Shown here piece after piece: positions 1 to 8,199 of a stretch of DNA of 64,000 bases. The DNA is from Alcaligenaceae bacterium (GTDB lineage: Bacteria > Pseudomonadota > Gammaproteobacteria > Burkholderiales > Burkholderiaceae_B), in contig JACCET010000002.1 of the NCBI GenBank assembly GCA_013416405.1, positions 1 through 64,000 of the forward strand. The letters run 5' to 3'. The translations under genes and the position numbers were made by a program. Below the pieces are notes generated by a model. It had not been told where the DNA came from and searched no databases. It saw nothing but the letters and a program-made list of their open reading frames with translations. Within the stretch, counting starts at the first letter, position 1. Every line of letters begins with the position of its first letter.

Positions 1-88
1 GCTGGAACCTATCGGCTATATTCCGCCTGCGGAAGCTGAAGAAAATTATTATCGACAACTGTCTGAAAAGGTCACCGTCGAGATTTAA
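1..88 (+). CDS. IS3-family transposase OrfB, C-terminal fragment (runs off left edge)
   Basis: Reading from base 2, 28 codons end in a TAA at 86-88. The peptide contains the GYIPP segment followed by AEAEENYYRQ, which matches the usual C-terminus of IS3-family OrfB (DDE) transposases as I know them. The DDE catalytic residues would lie to the left of the window. A terminal inverted repeat follows at about 103-127, so this looks like the intact right end of an insertion sequence rather than an isolated remnant. Whether the rest of the transposase is intact cannot be seen. Confidence 0.8.
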   Translation, partial: LEPIGYIPPAEAEENYYRQLSEKVTVEI

Positions 89-127
89 CTTAAACCAACC
101 AGCCTCCACGGAACCCGGGGCGGTTCA
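1..127 (+). mobile_element. Right end of an IS3-type insertion sequence
   Basis: The transposase stop (88) is followed after about 15 bases by a sequence ending CCCGGGGCGGTTCA at 127. Read inward on the other strand it begins TGAACCGCCCCGGG, the kind of terminal repeat common in IS3-group elements. I place the IS boundary at 127. The target duplication cannot be checked because the left end is outside the window. Confidence 0.65.
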
Positions 128-240
128 AATACTCAAAATAGCCTCTGATCTGCCCCATCTGCCCCCCCCGGCTAACCATACAGGCCGGTACCGTACCTTT
201 TTAGTAGGGTTAGAATCGCCCGTTACCCAGGCGACGTAAC

Positions 241-2763
241 TTAGGCCAAGTCCTTAAGCGCGAAGCCAACCCAAATATTCTTGCCATGTGACTTACGGCG
301 GATAAACCCGCGTTCGCCCAGCTTGCGCCCTAGTGATACATTTGAAATTGGCTTTAGTCCATTTGCGTGTGCCCAGCTGCAGTACGCCTGATACGCTTCT
401 GGGCTCCTGGTTTCTTGCGTTGGGGCAACGTCAGCACGCTCTTCCAGCCACTGCCCAATGATGTCTTGCTCAGCACGATAAGATGAGGTTTGGGCAGCAA
501 CGACTTTGGGCTGATCACAAAGCCCTCGACGTTGCCACTCCATGCATCCGGCAAGCATCCACGCAACGATATGTGGTGCTTCCTCCCTCAGCTTATCAAT
601 CAGATAGGGGTCTTGTTCATCCACGCCGAATTGCCGTGTGAAAGGTACTAGGCGCACTCGTCTCCAGATCCCATTGTCTGTGCCCTTAATGACCGGACGG
701 TGATTTCCCACGATAAAAAGTTTAAGGCAAGGGCGAAAAGCAATCGGTGCGCGATGTAAAGGTCTGCCAGTCATTGTGTCTCCTGCGACTATTGCCTTGA
801 CCAAACTCTCGGCAAGGGGTTGTCCGTCTTCTGTTTCCGCCGCCATGGCTAGCCGCGCTCCGATCAAATCGCTGATATCTGGGCTTGCCGCACCTGCAGA
901 GCGCCTCGTGTCCGTAAGCGTTGCCTGAGAGATGGGCCGAAAGTAGTCTCCCATAATCTCCGCTAGCGTTTCGGCGAAGACGCTTTTTCCGTTGGAACCC
1001 AAGCCGAAGAAAAAAACGAAGAATTGCTCAGATGTTCGTCCGGTTAAAAGGTAGCCGGACAATCGGTGTATCCAGTCGATTAATTCTGCGTCCTCGTTAA
1101 ATATCTGCTCCAGGAAGGCCAGCCAGCGCGTCGCCAGGCGAGCGTCGCCAACACGCGTTACATGAATTGACTTGGTCACGTAATCTGTTGGCAAGGCGGC
1201 TCGTACTGATCCCGTCGTTAAATCTGCAACTTGACGTGCGCCGTCCAGACCGATCACCATATCGTTCGCATCGAGTGATTCAATGGGTAAACGTATTGCA
1301 GCCTGATTTGAAAGTAACTTAATACATGCATCGATCCCTCTGGCTGACTGAATATCGCGTGCATGCTTGGCAAATAGCCTGCCGTCTGCGTCAACGCACC
1401 CTTCCATATAGATGTCCTTATGCAGGTTCCCGATGGCTACGCGCACTCTGGCTCCATCGGCGTCCCAGCGCCATGCACCCGCGTGCCATATCAACCATGC
1501 CCCTAAATTTTCGACGTATCGGATCGAATTGCCGTGGGCGTCCACCATCCGTAGTGCATTCCCCCAGTCCGATAATGGTCGAGTACGGTCCGTTCCGTCA
1601 CGTGCATCGGCGAAAATCGATGTTGGCTTGTAGAATGGGACGCAAGGCGTCTCGCCACTATTGAGAGGCTTCTTGCAAGGATCGGCAGGAATATTCTTTA
1701 ACCGGGATGCACTAGAAGCTAAGCTTGTCCCCATGAGCGCGTTGTCAATTGCGTTCCGCACAGCATGCACTCCCTCCATTTGGTGTAGATCGTTGAAGTC
1801 GCAATTCTTTTCAGGCGAGTCCGACAGCGACGGCACGGCGACCAGGCCGCGCACTTCACCCGCTACCTTGTTGGCGACGGTCACGCCAGGATTACCATCG
1901 GTTTGCTGGTCGTTATCCGCCGCCATCAGAATGATGGCCGACTCCCAACGCTCGCGCACACTGCGGGCCACGGACATAAGGTTAGACGTATCGAAGCACA
2001 CCAGCACCAGATGGCCGGTCGCCTCGTGGACGCTGGCTGCGGTCGCGTAACCTTCGGCCAGAATGAACACCGGGTAGCCATCCACGACGAGCGGACGCTC
2101 GCCAATGCCGTGGAAGTTGCCCGACTTCGCGCCGCCCTGCAGGTAGAGCTTGGGACGCTGCGATGATGGATGGATGCATTGCAGCGAGTGCAGACCACGC
2201 TTGCGGTCGCGCATAGGCACCAGCAAGCCCTGATCGGTAACGGTAATGACCTCGCCCGTTTCCTGATCAATTCGCGTGAATTTACCGACACGCAGGCCGT
2301 AGGCTTTGACGCCCTTGCGCTTCAGATATGGATGGTCCTCGGCAGGCTCGGCCGCTTCCCAGATTTGATGCGCGGTCGCCGCCGCCGAGGCATGCATCTG
2401 TGCCTCTTCAGCCGCAGCCTGCGCCGCACGTTGCTCGGCCTTTTTCTTGCGCTCGGCGAGCTCTTCAGGCGTAGGCTTGTGGTGCCTGGTGTCGTCCTTC
2501 CAGCCGGCCTGCTTGGCAGCATAGAACAGCGTGGCGATGGTGACTTTGCCGTCGACTTTGCTGGACTTCCATGTGGATTTTGCTGCGCTCGCAGAATGAT
2601 TTTCAGCCAGTGCCCCCCAAGCGTCCCACATCTCGAAGCCGGCATCACCGAACTCGGATTTGATGGCGAACGCAGCGCGTAGCCATGTTTCGCGATCATT
2701 GGGGTCAAGGTGACTTAGGGCAGACCTGGCGCGTTCCAGGTCGGTCGATGGGTTGGTTGTCAT
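241..2763 (-). CDS. Phage/plasmid P4-type primase-helicase
   Basis: A replication protein of about 840 residues, of the kind carried by P4-like satellites and genomic islands. Residues 5-85 resemble the PriCT_2 domain. A Toprim-like region lies near residues 235-290 (LAEGYATA, then AADNDQQ as the acidic motif). A D5/SF3 helicase domain carries a Walker A loop GLGSNGKS near residue 590 and a KLFIVGNHRP segment. I start it at the ATG at 2763 rather than the longer frame at 2853: GGGAGG lies just upstream, and this ATG overlaps the TGA of the preceding gene by one base, implying translational coupling. It probably unwinds and primes the origin of the element it came from. No integrase is visible in the window, so the element is incomplete here or extends left. 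Confidence 0.85.
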   Translation of the reverse strand: MTTNPSTDLERARSALSHLDPNDRETWLRAAFAIKSEFGDAGFEMWDAWGALAENHSASAAKSTWKSSKVDGKVTIATLFYAAKQAGWKDDTRHHKPTPEELAERKKKAEQRAAQAAAEEAQMHASAAATAHQIWEAAEPAEDHPYLKRKGVKAYGLRVGKFTRIDQETGEVITVTDQGLLVPMRDRKRGLHSLQCIHPSSQRPKLYLQGGAKSGNFHGIGERPLVVDGYPVFILAEGYATAASVHEATGHLVLVCFDTSNLMSVARSVRERWESAIILMAADNDQQTDGNPGVTVANKVAGEVRGLVAVPSLSDSPEKNCDFNDLHQMEGVHAVRNAIDNALMGTSLASSASRLKNIPADPCKKPLNSGETPCVPFYKPTSIFADARDGTDRTRPLSDWGNALRMVDAHGNSIRYVENLGAWLIWHAGAWRWDADGARVRVAIGNLHKDIYMEGCVDADGRLFAKHARDIQSARGIDACIKLLSNQAAIRLPIESLDANDMVIGLDGARQVADLTTGSVRAALPTDYVTKSIHVTRVGDARLATRWLAFLEQIFNEDAELIDWIHRLSGYLLTGRTSEQFFVFFFGLGSNGKSVFAETLAEIMGDYFRPISQATLTDTRRSAGAASPDISDLIGARLAMAAETEDGQPLAESLVKAIVAGDTMTGRPLHRAPIAFRPCLKLFIVGNHRPVIKGTDNGIWRRVRLVPFTRQFGVDEQDPYLIDKLREEAPHIVAWMLAGCMEWQRRGLCDQPKVVAAQTSSYRAEQDIIGQWLEERADVAPTQETRSPEAYQAYCSWAHANGLKPISNVSLGRKLGERGFIRRKSHGKNIWVGFALKDLA

Positions 2764-3038
2764 CACTTGCCCTCCCGCTTCGCTGCAATGCGGGCCTGCC
2801 GCCTTGCAGTCGATCTCGGAGACAGTGCGTGCCGTGCCAGCGGTGAGTGCCAAAACCGCACGAACCCGGCCAATCGATCCCGTGTTGACTCAAGGTTGTT
2901 CCAGCCAAGGGGAAGGTTGATCAGATCCAGTAGCGCGTCGAGGACCACCTGCTCTTGTTCTTCAATCGGTAAGGTCACACACTTGACGACCAACATGCGT
3001 GCAGTATCCAGCCCTTCCTGGAAATCGAGCCCACTCAT
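2763..3038 (-). CDS. Small island protein, unknown function
   Basis: A 91-residue acidic-to-basic protein with no domain I recognise. The ATG at 3038 follows AGGGG at good spacing and is preferred over the upstream in-frame ATG at 3053. Its TGA overlaps the primase ATG by one base, so the two genes are co-translated and this protein very likely belongs to the same island replication module. The C-terminus is rich in arginine and alanine (RRQARIAAKREGK), compatible with nucleic-acid contact, but that is only a composition argument. Confidence 0.6.
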   Translation of the reverse strand: MSGLDFQEGLDTARMLVVKCVTLPIEEQEQVVLDALLDLINLPLGWNNLESTRDRLAGFVRFWHSPLARHALSPRSTARRQARIAAKREGK

Positions 3039-3200
3039 CGCACACCCCTGCAAACGGAACCCTTATAAAAGTGAACCGTTGTAAGCGTGGACCGAGAAGA
3101 TCTCAAAGCATTGATAGCATGGAGAAATAGTGGAGAAATCGCTTGCCCAGCGGCAGTGCCATCGATAAAATGACTAAGATACATAGCAGTTCCAAGTAAG

Positions 3201-3233
3201 CTCCGACGCGTTGCAGCGTGTCGGAGTTTTTTT
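3201..3233 (+). terminator. Rho-independent terminator, orphan
   Basis: CTCCGAC and GTCGGAG form a stem around a short loop, followed by seven T residues on the plus strand. No plus-strand gene ends immediately upstream inside the window. It may be left over from a gene displaced when the island inserted, or it may terminate a small untranslated RNA. Confidence 0.6.
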
Positions 3234-3238
3234 ATTCA

Positions 3239-3439
3239 TCAGTTTTTAACTGTGTGGTCAAGCTCAGCGCGCAGGAGTGCGTCGACCTTGGCCTTTGGCC
3301 AGAGCAGGCGATGATTTGGCAACTTGATGGGCTTAATCCCCATCCAATGGCCATAGCGGGAATGCGCCTCTCTGGGCGTACTCTGCAGTACCCGAAATAG
3401 TTTTGCTATTTCTGTCGTGGTGTAGTCAGCTTGCGGCAT
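3239..3439 (-). CDS. AlpA/excisionase-like small DNA-binding protein
   Basis: A 66-residue protein starting at the ATG at 3439, with GGAG seven bases upstream. The frame stays open further upstream, but that extension is cysteine- and arginine-rich and not protein-like. The N-terminal YTTTEIAKLFRV segment looks like the first helices of a winged MerR/AlpA-type helix-turn-helix, and RLLWPKAKVDALL resembles the C-terminal part of such folds. Proteins like this often sit beside the primase of P4-like islands and control excision or expression. Function is inferred from fold resemblance and position only. Confidence 0.55.
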   Translation of the reverse strand: MPQADYTTTEIAKLFRVLQSTPREAHSRYGHWMGIKPIKLPNHRLLWPKAKVDALLRAELDHTVKN

Positions 3440-3880
3440 CCATGGACTCCTAAAAATGGTTGGTGCACTTCCAGCGATGTCCCGGTGCATTGGAACTCGA
3501 TGGATATGAGAATGATGCACACGGCAGTCATGGATAGGCAAGTGCTTGGTTTTTAAGAGTAATTCCCCGGAAATGCTATGCAGGACACGGAAATTCACGG
3601 AATTGCATCGCGCTACACGATGGCCACCAACACAACATCCATTCTTTTTCAATTGGTTACTGTTGGGATGGGTGATATTGTTGTTTTTTGATATTGGTTG
3701 ACAGCTCGGGCGTCGCGCCGAGCAAGTACGAGCGCTAAGAGGGGAACAGCTTTTGACGCGGCATGGCCGCTTTGACAGCCGGCGATATGTAATTAACACG
3801 CGTGCTGCGTCGGCTTTTGTTATTGTGATAGCGGCCTATGTGTATGATGGCCGGCGCCGCTGCGCATATGCACCAGACAA

Positions 3881-3912
3881 GAAAAAGCCCCACAACCGAA
3901 ATTGTGAGGCTT
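3881..3912 (-). terminator. Terminator downstream of the S-layer-like gene
   Basis: Read on the minus strand, AAGCCTCACAA pairs with TTGTGGGGCTT across a short loop and is followed by a T-rich run (CTTTTTCTTG). It lies about 210 bases after the stop of the large minus-strand gene and is its best candidate terminator. Confidence 0.65.
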
Positions 3913-4044
3913 GTCGTGCTGGTGCAATCTTGTTATTCCATTCGTGCTGAGACTCAGGGCGCCCAAGTGGGCTTCATTCGACAGCGCTGCAGATCAAACT
4001 TAGGTTGAACCAGTCCTTTTCTAGGATGTTTGTCGTAGCTTTCT

Positions 4045-4080
4045 CCTGAACCTACCCCCCGGGAAGGGGAGAGGTTCAGG
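4045..4080. other. Long hairpin in the 3' untranslated region of the S-layer-like gene
   Basis: CCTGAACCT at 4045-4053 pairs perfectly with AGGTTCAGG at 4072-4080, and CCCC pairs with GGGG inside. There is no T run, so it is more likely an RNA 3' stabiliser or attenuating structure than a classical terminator. It lies about 40 bases after the stop codon. Confidence 0.5.
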
Positions 4081-4121
4081 TTCGAGCTGCAGACAACTTT
4101 GCCTAGTTATCCTGGCGCGGA

Positions 4122-7100
4122 TTAGGCATAAATGACGTTGGCAGTCATGAACTCGTTGGCAGCAGCGCCGGCACCAACGATGGTGATGGAACCACCAAAG
4201 TTGCCGAACCCCATGTCGTTCAAGTCAGTGATGACGAGGTCGCCAGCCTCATTCGAGAACACCAATTCGCCAGCACTCGATGCGAAGTCCGAGAGATCCA
4301 GGCGATCACCTGCTGTCGGATCAGCACCCCAAGTAAAGCCATTGATCTGCACCTCGCCGATATTTCCGCCAGCGAAGTCGTAGATTTCGCGAGTAGCAAG
4401 ATTACCAGTGAAGTCTACGTCGATGATCGCGTCTGTATCGTTGCCGGTGTCGCCAATCAAGTACGTGATGATATTGCCCGAACCGAAGTCGGCACCAGAG
4501 GTGTCGGCTACGAGCCAGTCCGATACATTCAACACATCAAGCGTCTCGAAATCTGTCAGATTATTTGCGAGCGTGATGTCGGCGGTGGTGGAGGAAACGG
4601 TAATGGTCGTAAGCGAGCCGTTGCCAACGGTGTTGCCTGCGGCGTCAATGTCGACATGATAAGCAGCCGCCGCGACCGTGGTCACTTCGGTGTTATACAG
4701 GTTGATGTAAGCATTGTTGCCTGCTTCGTCGCCGGCCGTGACGTCAAGTGCCAAAGCGCCGTATACGTCCGTCAGGTTGACATAAGCGTCATCGTCAGCA
4801 ACAACCGTGGCGGTCTCGAGTGCCTCGAAGCCGTCCCCTGCAACCATATCTTTAGGAGTTACACCCGCCGTTATGAGGGTTGTGAAACCGGGTGTTGGGC
4901 TAGAAATTGTCCCACTGGTTGCAACCGCGCTAAAGACATTCAATTGCTCTTTAGCACCGAAATCCGCCCACTCTACAGTGACAGTATTATCTACGGGGAC
5001 ACCAAGGAAGGTTGGCACACTTGCGCTAAGATCGGCAGAAGCATTCAGATCGTTGGCAACGTCCCGTGCAGAGCCATCATCACGTGTCGGGTCAAAAAAC
5101 CCGCCATTTTCCGAGTAATCGGTCGCGATGACACCACCGGTGAGATCTCCACTAGTGAAAACGATATTTCCCGCTTGGGTGCCGGAGTTCCCAACGTTGA
5201 CCACAAACTGCTCAACTTGGCGAACACCTGCGACTGCTGCAGAGCCGGCGCGGCCAGTCAGGTTCAGCGTGGCATCACCGTCCGTCGATGTAACGCTGAC
5301 CGAAGTCAGGCTTCCTACGTCGGCATCAGCACTAGTCGCCTTGACCTCAACAGAAGCATTGCCTGTGGCCGTCGAGGTGATGGTTTGCAGGTTGCTTACG
5401 TCGTGAGTCGGGTCGCTAGTGATGTCCAGCGCACTGTAAGAAGATACTAATGGATCTGCTGTCTGAGTAAGCGTAAGCGTTTCGAGCTTAGCGTCGACCG
5501 CGACACCGTCGACATCGGGCTCTTTACTGCTGAGTTGGTCGATATCCAGATTGCCGCCAGTAACGTTAACCGTCAAATTGGTAATGCCGTTTGTGTGCAG
5601 ATCGACGTCTTCGAAGCTATCGTTGGAAGCCAGTGTCAAATCGGCATTGGGGCTGATGACCTTAAGCTCATTTGCATTGCCATCTAAGCCGCCGTCGAAC
5701 AACACGGTGCTCAGATTTTCGTCAAAGCCGGTCAAGTCCAAGGATGCGTTGTTGAACAAGAAGGCCTTGTTGGCTAGTTCCAGCGTTTGCACGTTCTCGA
5801 CTTTACCGTCGGAGTCAGTATCTGCAAATTTCAGGTTACTAAGCCGCGTAGCACCAAAGACGGGCGAGCTACCTGAGTCAATCGCCAGGATATTTTCGCC
5901 TTCGCCCATGTCGACGACCAAATCGCCGTTTGCTGTGCTGTGATGAATGACGACGCGGTCATTGCCCGCTCCAGTTTCGACGCTTTCCAGGACCTCGCTG
6001 CCGGACACATCAGCATTGAGGTCGCCGGTGTGTTCGGTGCTGTCCAGCGTGACCAGGTTTTCGAAGTCGTCTTCGCCTGTCAGATCAAGCGGGCCGTTGC
6101 CGGTGATTGCTAGGTGTTCAATGTCTGCGCCGGCATCTTCCAGATTCAGATACACACCGTTAGAAACATCCAGGTTAAGCGTTTCAATGCTGCCGCCGCT
6201 CTCCAGGTCGATGGACAGGTCGACGCTGTTGCCATCACGGCCAACCTTGTCGGCGGTGACGGTTTGCTCTGTAAACGAGGCAACGTCGCTGTCGTAGTTG
6301 ATATCGGTATCGCCACGCACGTCAGTCAGGCGAATTTCTGCAGCCTTACCGTTGTCCATGAGGTTCACATTGTCCAGCGTCAGGTCGCCGTCTGAGCCGA
6401 TGTTTTGCAGGACTTCGTAGCCGCTAGCGCGGGCAAGGTCCAGGTCGCCATGAGCGCCGTCTTTAGAAACCGTCAGGTTGTATTGCTCGATATTTTTAAT
6501 TTCGGGGTTCTCGGCGTCGACCAGGCCGGAGAAGCCGTTCAGCTGGGCATTCAGGGTGTCGTTACCTTCACCGCCGTCCAGGCTGTCAATGCCTTGCAGT
6601 GTTTGCTCGGAGACCGGCAGCTCACCAGCCCTGCTTAGGGGGGCCTCGAATGTGTCGTCGGCGTCAGTACCAGTGAAATCTGGGCCAGTATCAGCACCAG
6701 TAGTGAGCGTGAGTGTTTCACCTTGTGGAAAAGGATCACCAGGACGGCCTTCATTGTAGCCATACTGGTAGTATTGGTTCAGCAGTGCGTCTCGCTGTTC
6801 CGGAGTCAGATTATCAGGGTCGGTGATACCGAAGGCAGCTTGCAGGTCTGCGTTGTCGGCCGCATAGGCGGACAACTTTTCGGTGGTCATGGTCCGACCT
6901 TCCGATGACGAGCGCATTTCGTACTGGCCGTGGTTGATGAAATGATTAAAGGCTTCGGCAGGAGTGATGCCAGCGTCGATCAGATCGACGTTGTTTTTTA
7001 AATAATAGGCTACGTCAAAATAAGGAGCGGGGTTGCGGGATCCATTGCCCAAGAAGGCTTCTGTGGCGCCATATTGCAAATAGTGTTGTTCTGCAGTGTC

Positions 7101-7175
7101 TACTGTATAGCCAGCAGCGAGAACATCAGGATTGTTCTGCAAATATGCGGTGGCATTAAAGTACGGATTAGCCAT
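4122..7175 (-). CDS. S-layer/RTX-like secreted surface protein
   Basis: A 1017-residue acidic protein, very rich in Asp, Asn, Thr, Ser and Gly and almost free of cysteine, as expected of bacterial S-layer and type I secreted proteins. The N-terminus has no Sec signal but two repeats of about 35-40 residues (YFNATAYLQNNPDV and YFDVAYYLKNNVDL). Similar units occur at the start of some type I secreted surface proteins. One good RTX-type calcium nonapeptide (GGEGNDTL) occurs near residue 200, and looser copies (GAGNDR, GDTGND) follow. The body is predicted to be a beta-rich solenoid. The C-terminus ends in a short hydrophobic tail, as type I signals often do. The ATG at 7175 follows AGGA and is preferred over the frame start at 7211. 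S-layer versus large adhesin cannot be decided from sequence alone. A TolC-type channel gene lies nearby, but no ABC/MFP pair is seen. Confidence 0.75.
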   Translation of the reverse strand: MANPYFNATAYLQNNPDVLAAGYTVDTAEQHYLQYGATEAFLGNGSRNPAPYFDVAYYLKNNVDLIDAGITPAEAFNHFINHGQYEMRSSSEGRTMTTEKLSAYAADNADLQAAFGITDPDNLTPEQRDALLNQYYQYGYNEGRPGDPFPQGETLTLTTGADTGPDFTGTDADDTFEAPLSRAGELPVSEQTLQGIDSLDGGEGNDTLNAQLNGFSGLVDAENPEIKNIEQYNLTVSKDGAHGDLDLARASGYEVLQNIGSDGDLTLDNVNLMDNGKAAEIRLTDVRGDTDINYDSDVASFTEQTVTADKVGRDGNSVDLSIDLESGGSIETLNLDVSNGVYLNLEDAGADIEHLAITGNGPLDLTGEDDFENLVTLDSTEHTGDLNADVSGSEVLESVETGAGNDRVVIHHSTANGDLVVDMGEGENILAIDSGSSPVFGATRLSNLKFADTDSDGKVENVQTLELANKAFLFNNASLDLTGFDENLSTVLFDGGLDGNANELKVISPNADLTLASNDSFEDVDLHTNGITNLTVNVTGGNLDIDQLSSKEPDVDGVAVDAKLETLTLTQTADPLVSSYSALDITSDPTHDVSNLQTITSTATGNASVEVKATSADADVGSLTSVSVTSTDGDATLNLTGRAGSAAVAGVRQVEQFVVNVGNSGTQAGNIVFTSGDLTGGVIATDYSENGGFFDPTRDDGSARDVANDLNASADLSASVPTFLGVPVDNTVTVEWADFGAKEQLNVFSAVATSGTISSPTPGFTTLITAGVTPKDMVAGDGFEALETATVVADDDAYVNLTDVYGALALDVTAGDEAGNNAYINLYNTEVTTVAAAAYHVDIDAAGNTVGNGSLTTITVSSTTADITLANNLTDFETLDVLNVSDWLVADTSGADFGSGNIITYLIGDTGNDTDAIIDVDFTGNLATREIYDFAGGNIGEVQINGFTWGADPTAGDRLDLSDFASSAGELVFSNEAGDLVITDLNDMGFGNFGGSITIVGAGAAANEFMTANVIYA

Positions 7176-7224
7176 TTGTTTAAGTCCTATATTGTTACGG
7201 GTTACACCCATCGATGGATGTTAT

Positions 7225-7313
7225 CTGGTACCAGAATGTATGTTGACGCGCGTCATTATTCCGACAGCCAGTAACATCAGCGCAGCTTAAACAACTTGTA
7301 ATGCCTTGTCAAT
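7225..7313 (-). promoter_or_regulatory. Candidate promoter and structured leader of the S-layer-like gene
   Basis: On the minus strand a perfect TTGACA (7308-7313) is followed 17 bases later by TAAGCT (7284-7289), a weak -10. The resulting leader of roughly 100 bases contains the palindromes TGACGCGCGTCA (7244-7255) and CTGGTACCAG (7225-7234), plus a smaller ATCGAT near 7211. Long structured leaders are typical of very abundant, stable S-layer mRNAs. The promoter call is an inference from motif match only. Confidence 0.45.
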
Positions 7314-7462
7314 TAATGAAGGCTAAAAGTTCCTAGATGTTATGTAACCGCAACATTGTTGTAAGTCAGCCTTTGAGGGCCGCCGTCATATAATGAGCTA
7401 TTCCTAATTTTGACTGTTTCCTTATAGTTGCAAGCCCTTTAGCACCCTCGTCGCGTATTCCG

Positions 7463-7560
7463 CTATGGCAACTCGCCAAATGATTGTCACCTTTGGCTTG
7501 GCGTGATGTACTGGGCCGTTATCGCGGATCGGCGGGGCGGCCGATCCTGTGCTAGGCCTC
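7463..7560 (+). pseudogene. Remnant of a Wzm-type polysaccharide ABC permease
   Basis: In the frame starting at 7463, after an in-frame stop, the translation reads WRDVLGRYRGS (7499-7531). This is a hallmark near the start of ABC-2 permeases that export capsule or O-antigen polysaccharide (Wzm/KpsM family). The frame then hits further stops. The piece lies directly upstream of a Wzt-like fragment in the same order and orientation as intact wzm-wzt operons, which supports the assignment. Confidence 0.6.
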
Positions 7561-7641
7561 GCAGCTGTTTGTGGGCTCGATCATCCGCGGTGGCAGGTGT
7601 GGGCTGCCGTGCTTTCCAGGTGATGAAAACGGGGTTTGCCG

Positions 7642-7830
7642 ATGCTCTCTGAAATTGCTATCGAGGTTCGCAATGTAGGCAAGACCATCAGGCTGTCAAG
7701 GGGCTACAAGATCGCCTGCTGCAGGTGACGGTGTATGGCTGTATTGCGGCCCTGCTGGAGCTGGGTGCGAGGTTCAACCCGAATTCCCTGGGCGCGAAAA
7801 CGTTTACCTGAATATTGCCATACTGGACCT
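7642..7830 (+). pseudogene. Remnant of a Wzt-type polysaccharide ABC ATPase
   Basis: From the ATG at 7642 the translation reads MLSEIAIEVRNVGK then LSRGYK. One missing base restores KDRLLQV, the usual Wzt N-terminal pattern. At 7743-7790 a different frame gives ALLELGARFNP, and at 7790-7819 a third gives GRENVYLNIA. Together these match the Wzt segment that precedes the ABC signature. The Walker A region is missing, so the gene has at least two frameshifts and an internal deletion of roughly 80 codons. It is clearly non-functional. Confidence 0.65.
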
Positions 7831-8199
7831 TAGGCGCCGGCCCGAATACGCTAGCGCTATCCCAATTTCACGAAGGTGGATCTGTCTTTGCGCATAGACG
7901 ACCTGCCTGCTCATTAGCAGTTAAAGCCCAAGGTGCTGGAATTAGAAGCTCTATTCTAGGAGCACGTGTGGGAACACAGCGCGCTGTATGGGGCAACGGT
8001 GGTCACACCACATGTACCTAGTACCGTCCTGGTAAGCCGGTGTCGCCAGGCGCACCGAAGGCGCTGGCATCTTTAGTGTCGTGACACTTTTCAATAATTT
8101 TCAAGACATTGCTAGAACACCCCGCTGCACACGGAGTATTTCTTCACTACATACCCAAAGCGATTACCCGGGCGGCGGCCAGCGCGCATCAAGCGTAGG

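Larger units (their letters stand above)
3440..4121. other. Gene-poor stretch between island and S-layer-like gene
   Basis: About 680 bases with no convincing protein gene. Short open frames here lack ribosome sites or protein-like composition. It contains a six-base-pair hairpin around 3704-3723, a minus-strand terminator at 3881-3912 and a longer hairpin at 4045-4080. Both of the latter lie downstream of the large minus-strand gene. Base composition is more AT-rich than the rest of the window, consistent with an island border. Confidence 0.6.
7314..8199. other. Decayed intergenic region with exporter remnants
   Basis: No intact gene lies here. Besides the Wzm and Wzt fragments, a stretch around 7910-8060 gives a protein-like plus-strand translation interrupted by stops (EHVWEHSALYGATVV), from a gene I cannot identify. 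A perfect dyad AGTGTC-GT-GACACT occupies 8075-8088. The region looks like the scar of a lost polysaccharide export locus. Confidence 0.55.

Noticed and set aside
3201-3233. tRNA or tmRNA attachment site at the island edge
   Set aside because: The sequence is a simple hairpin with a T run; no cloverleaf or T-loop consensus was found.
3753-3950. 65-codon frame between island and S-layer-like gene
   Set aside because: It runs through the minus-strand terminator and has a non-protein-like composition.
7815-8021. Plus-strand frame of 68 codons near the exporter remnant
   Set aside because: It mixes frames of the decayed region and has no ribosome site; treated as pseudogene debris.
8075-8088. 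Possible terminator or operator at the AGTGTC-GT-GACACT dyad
   Set aside because: The stem is short and lies in a decayed region without a clear gene to serve; noted only inside the region entry.
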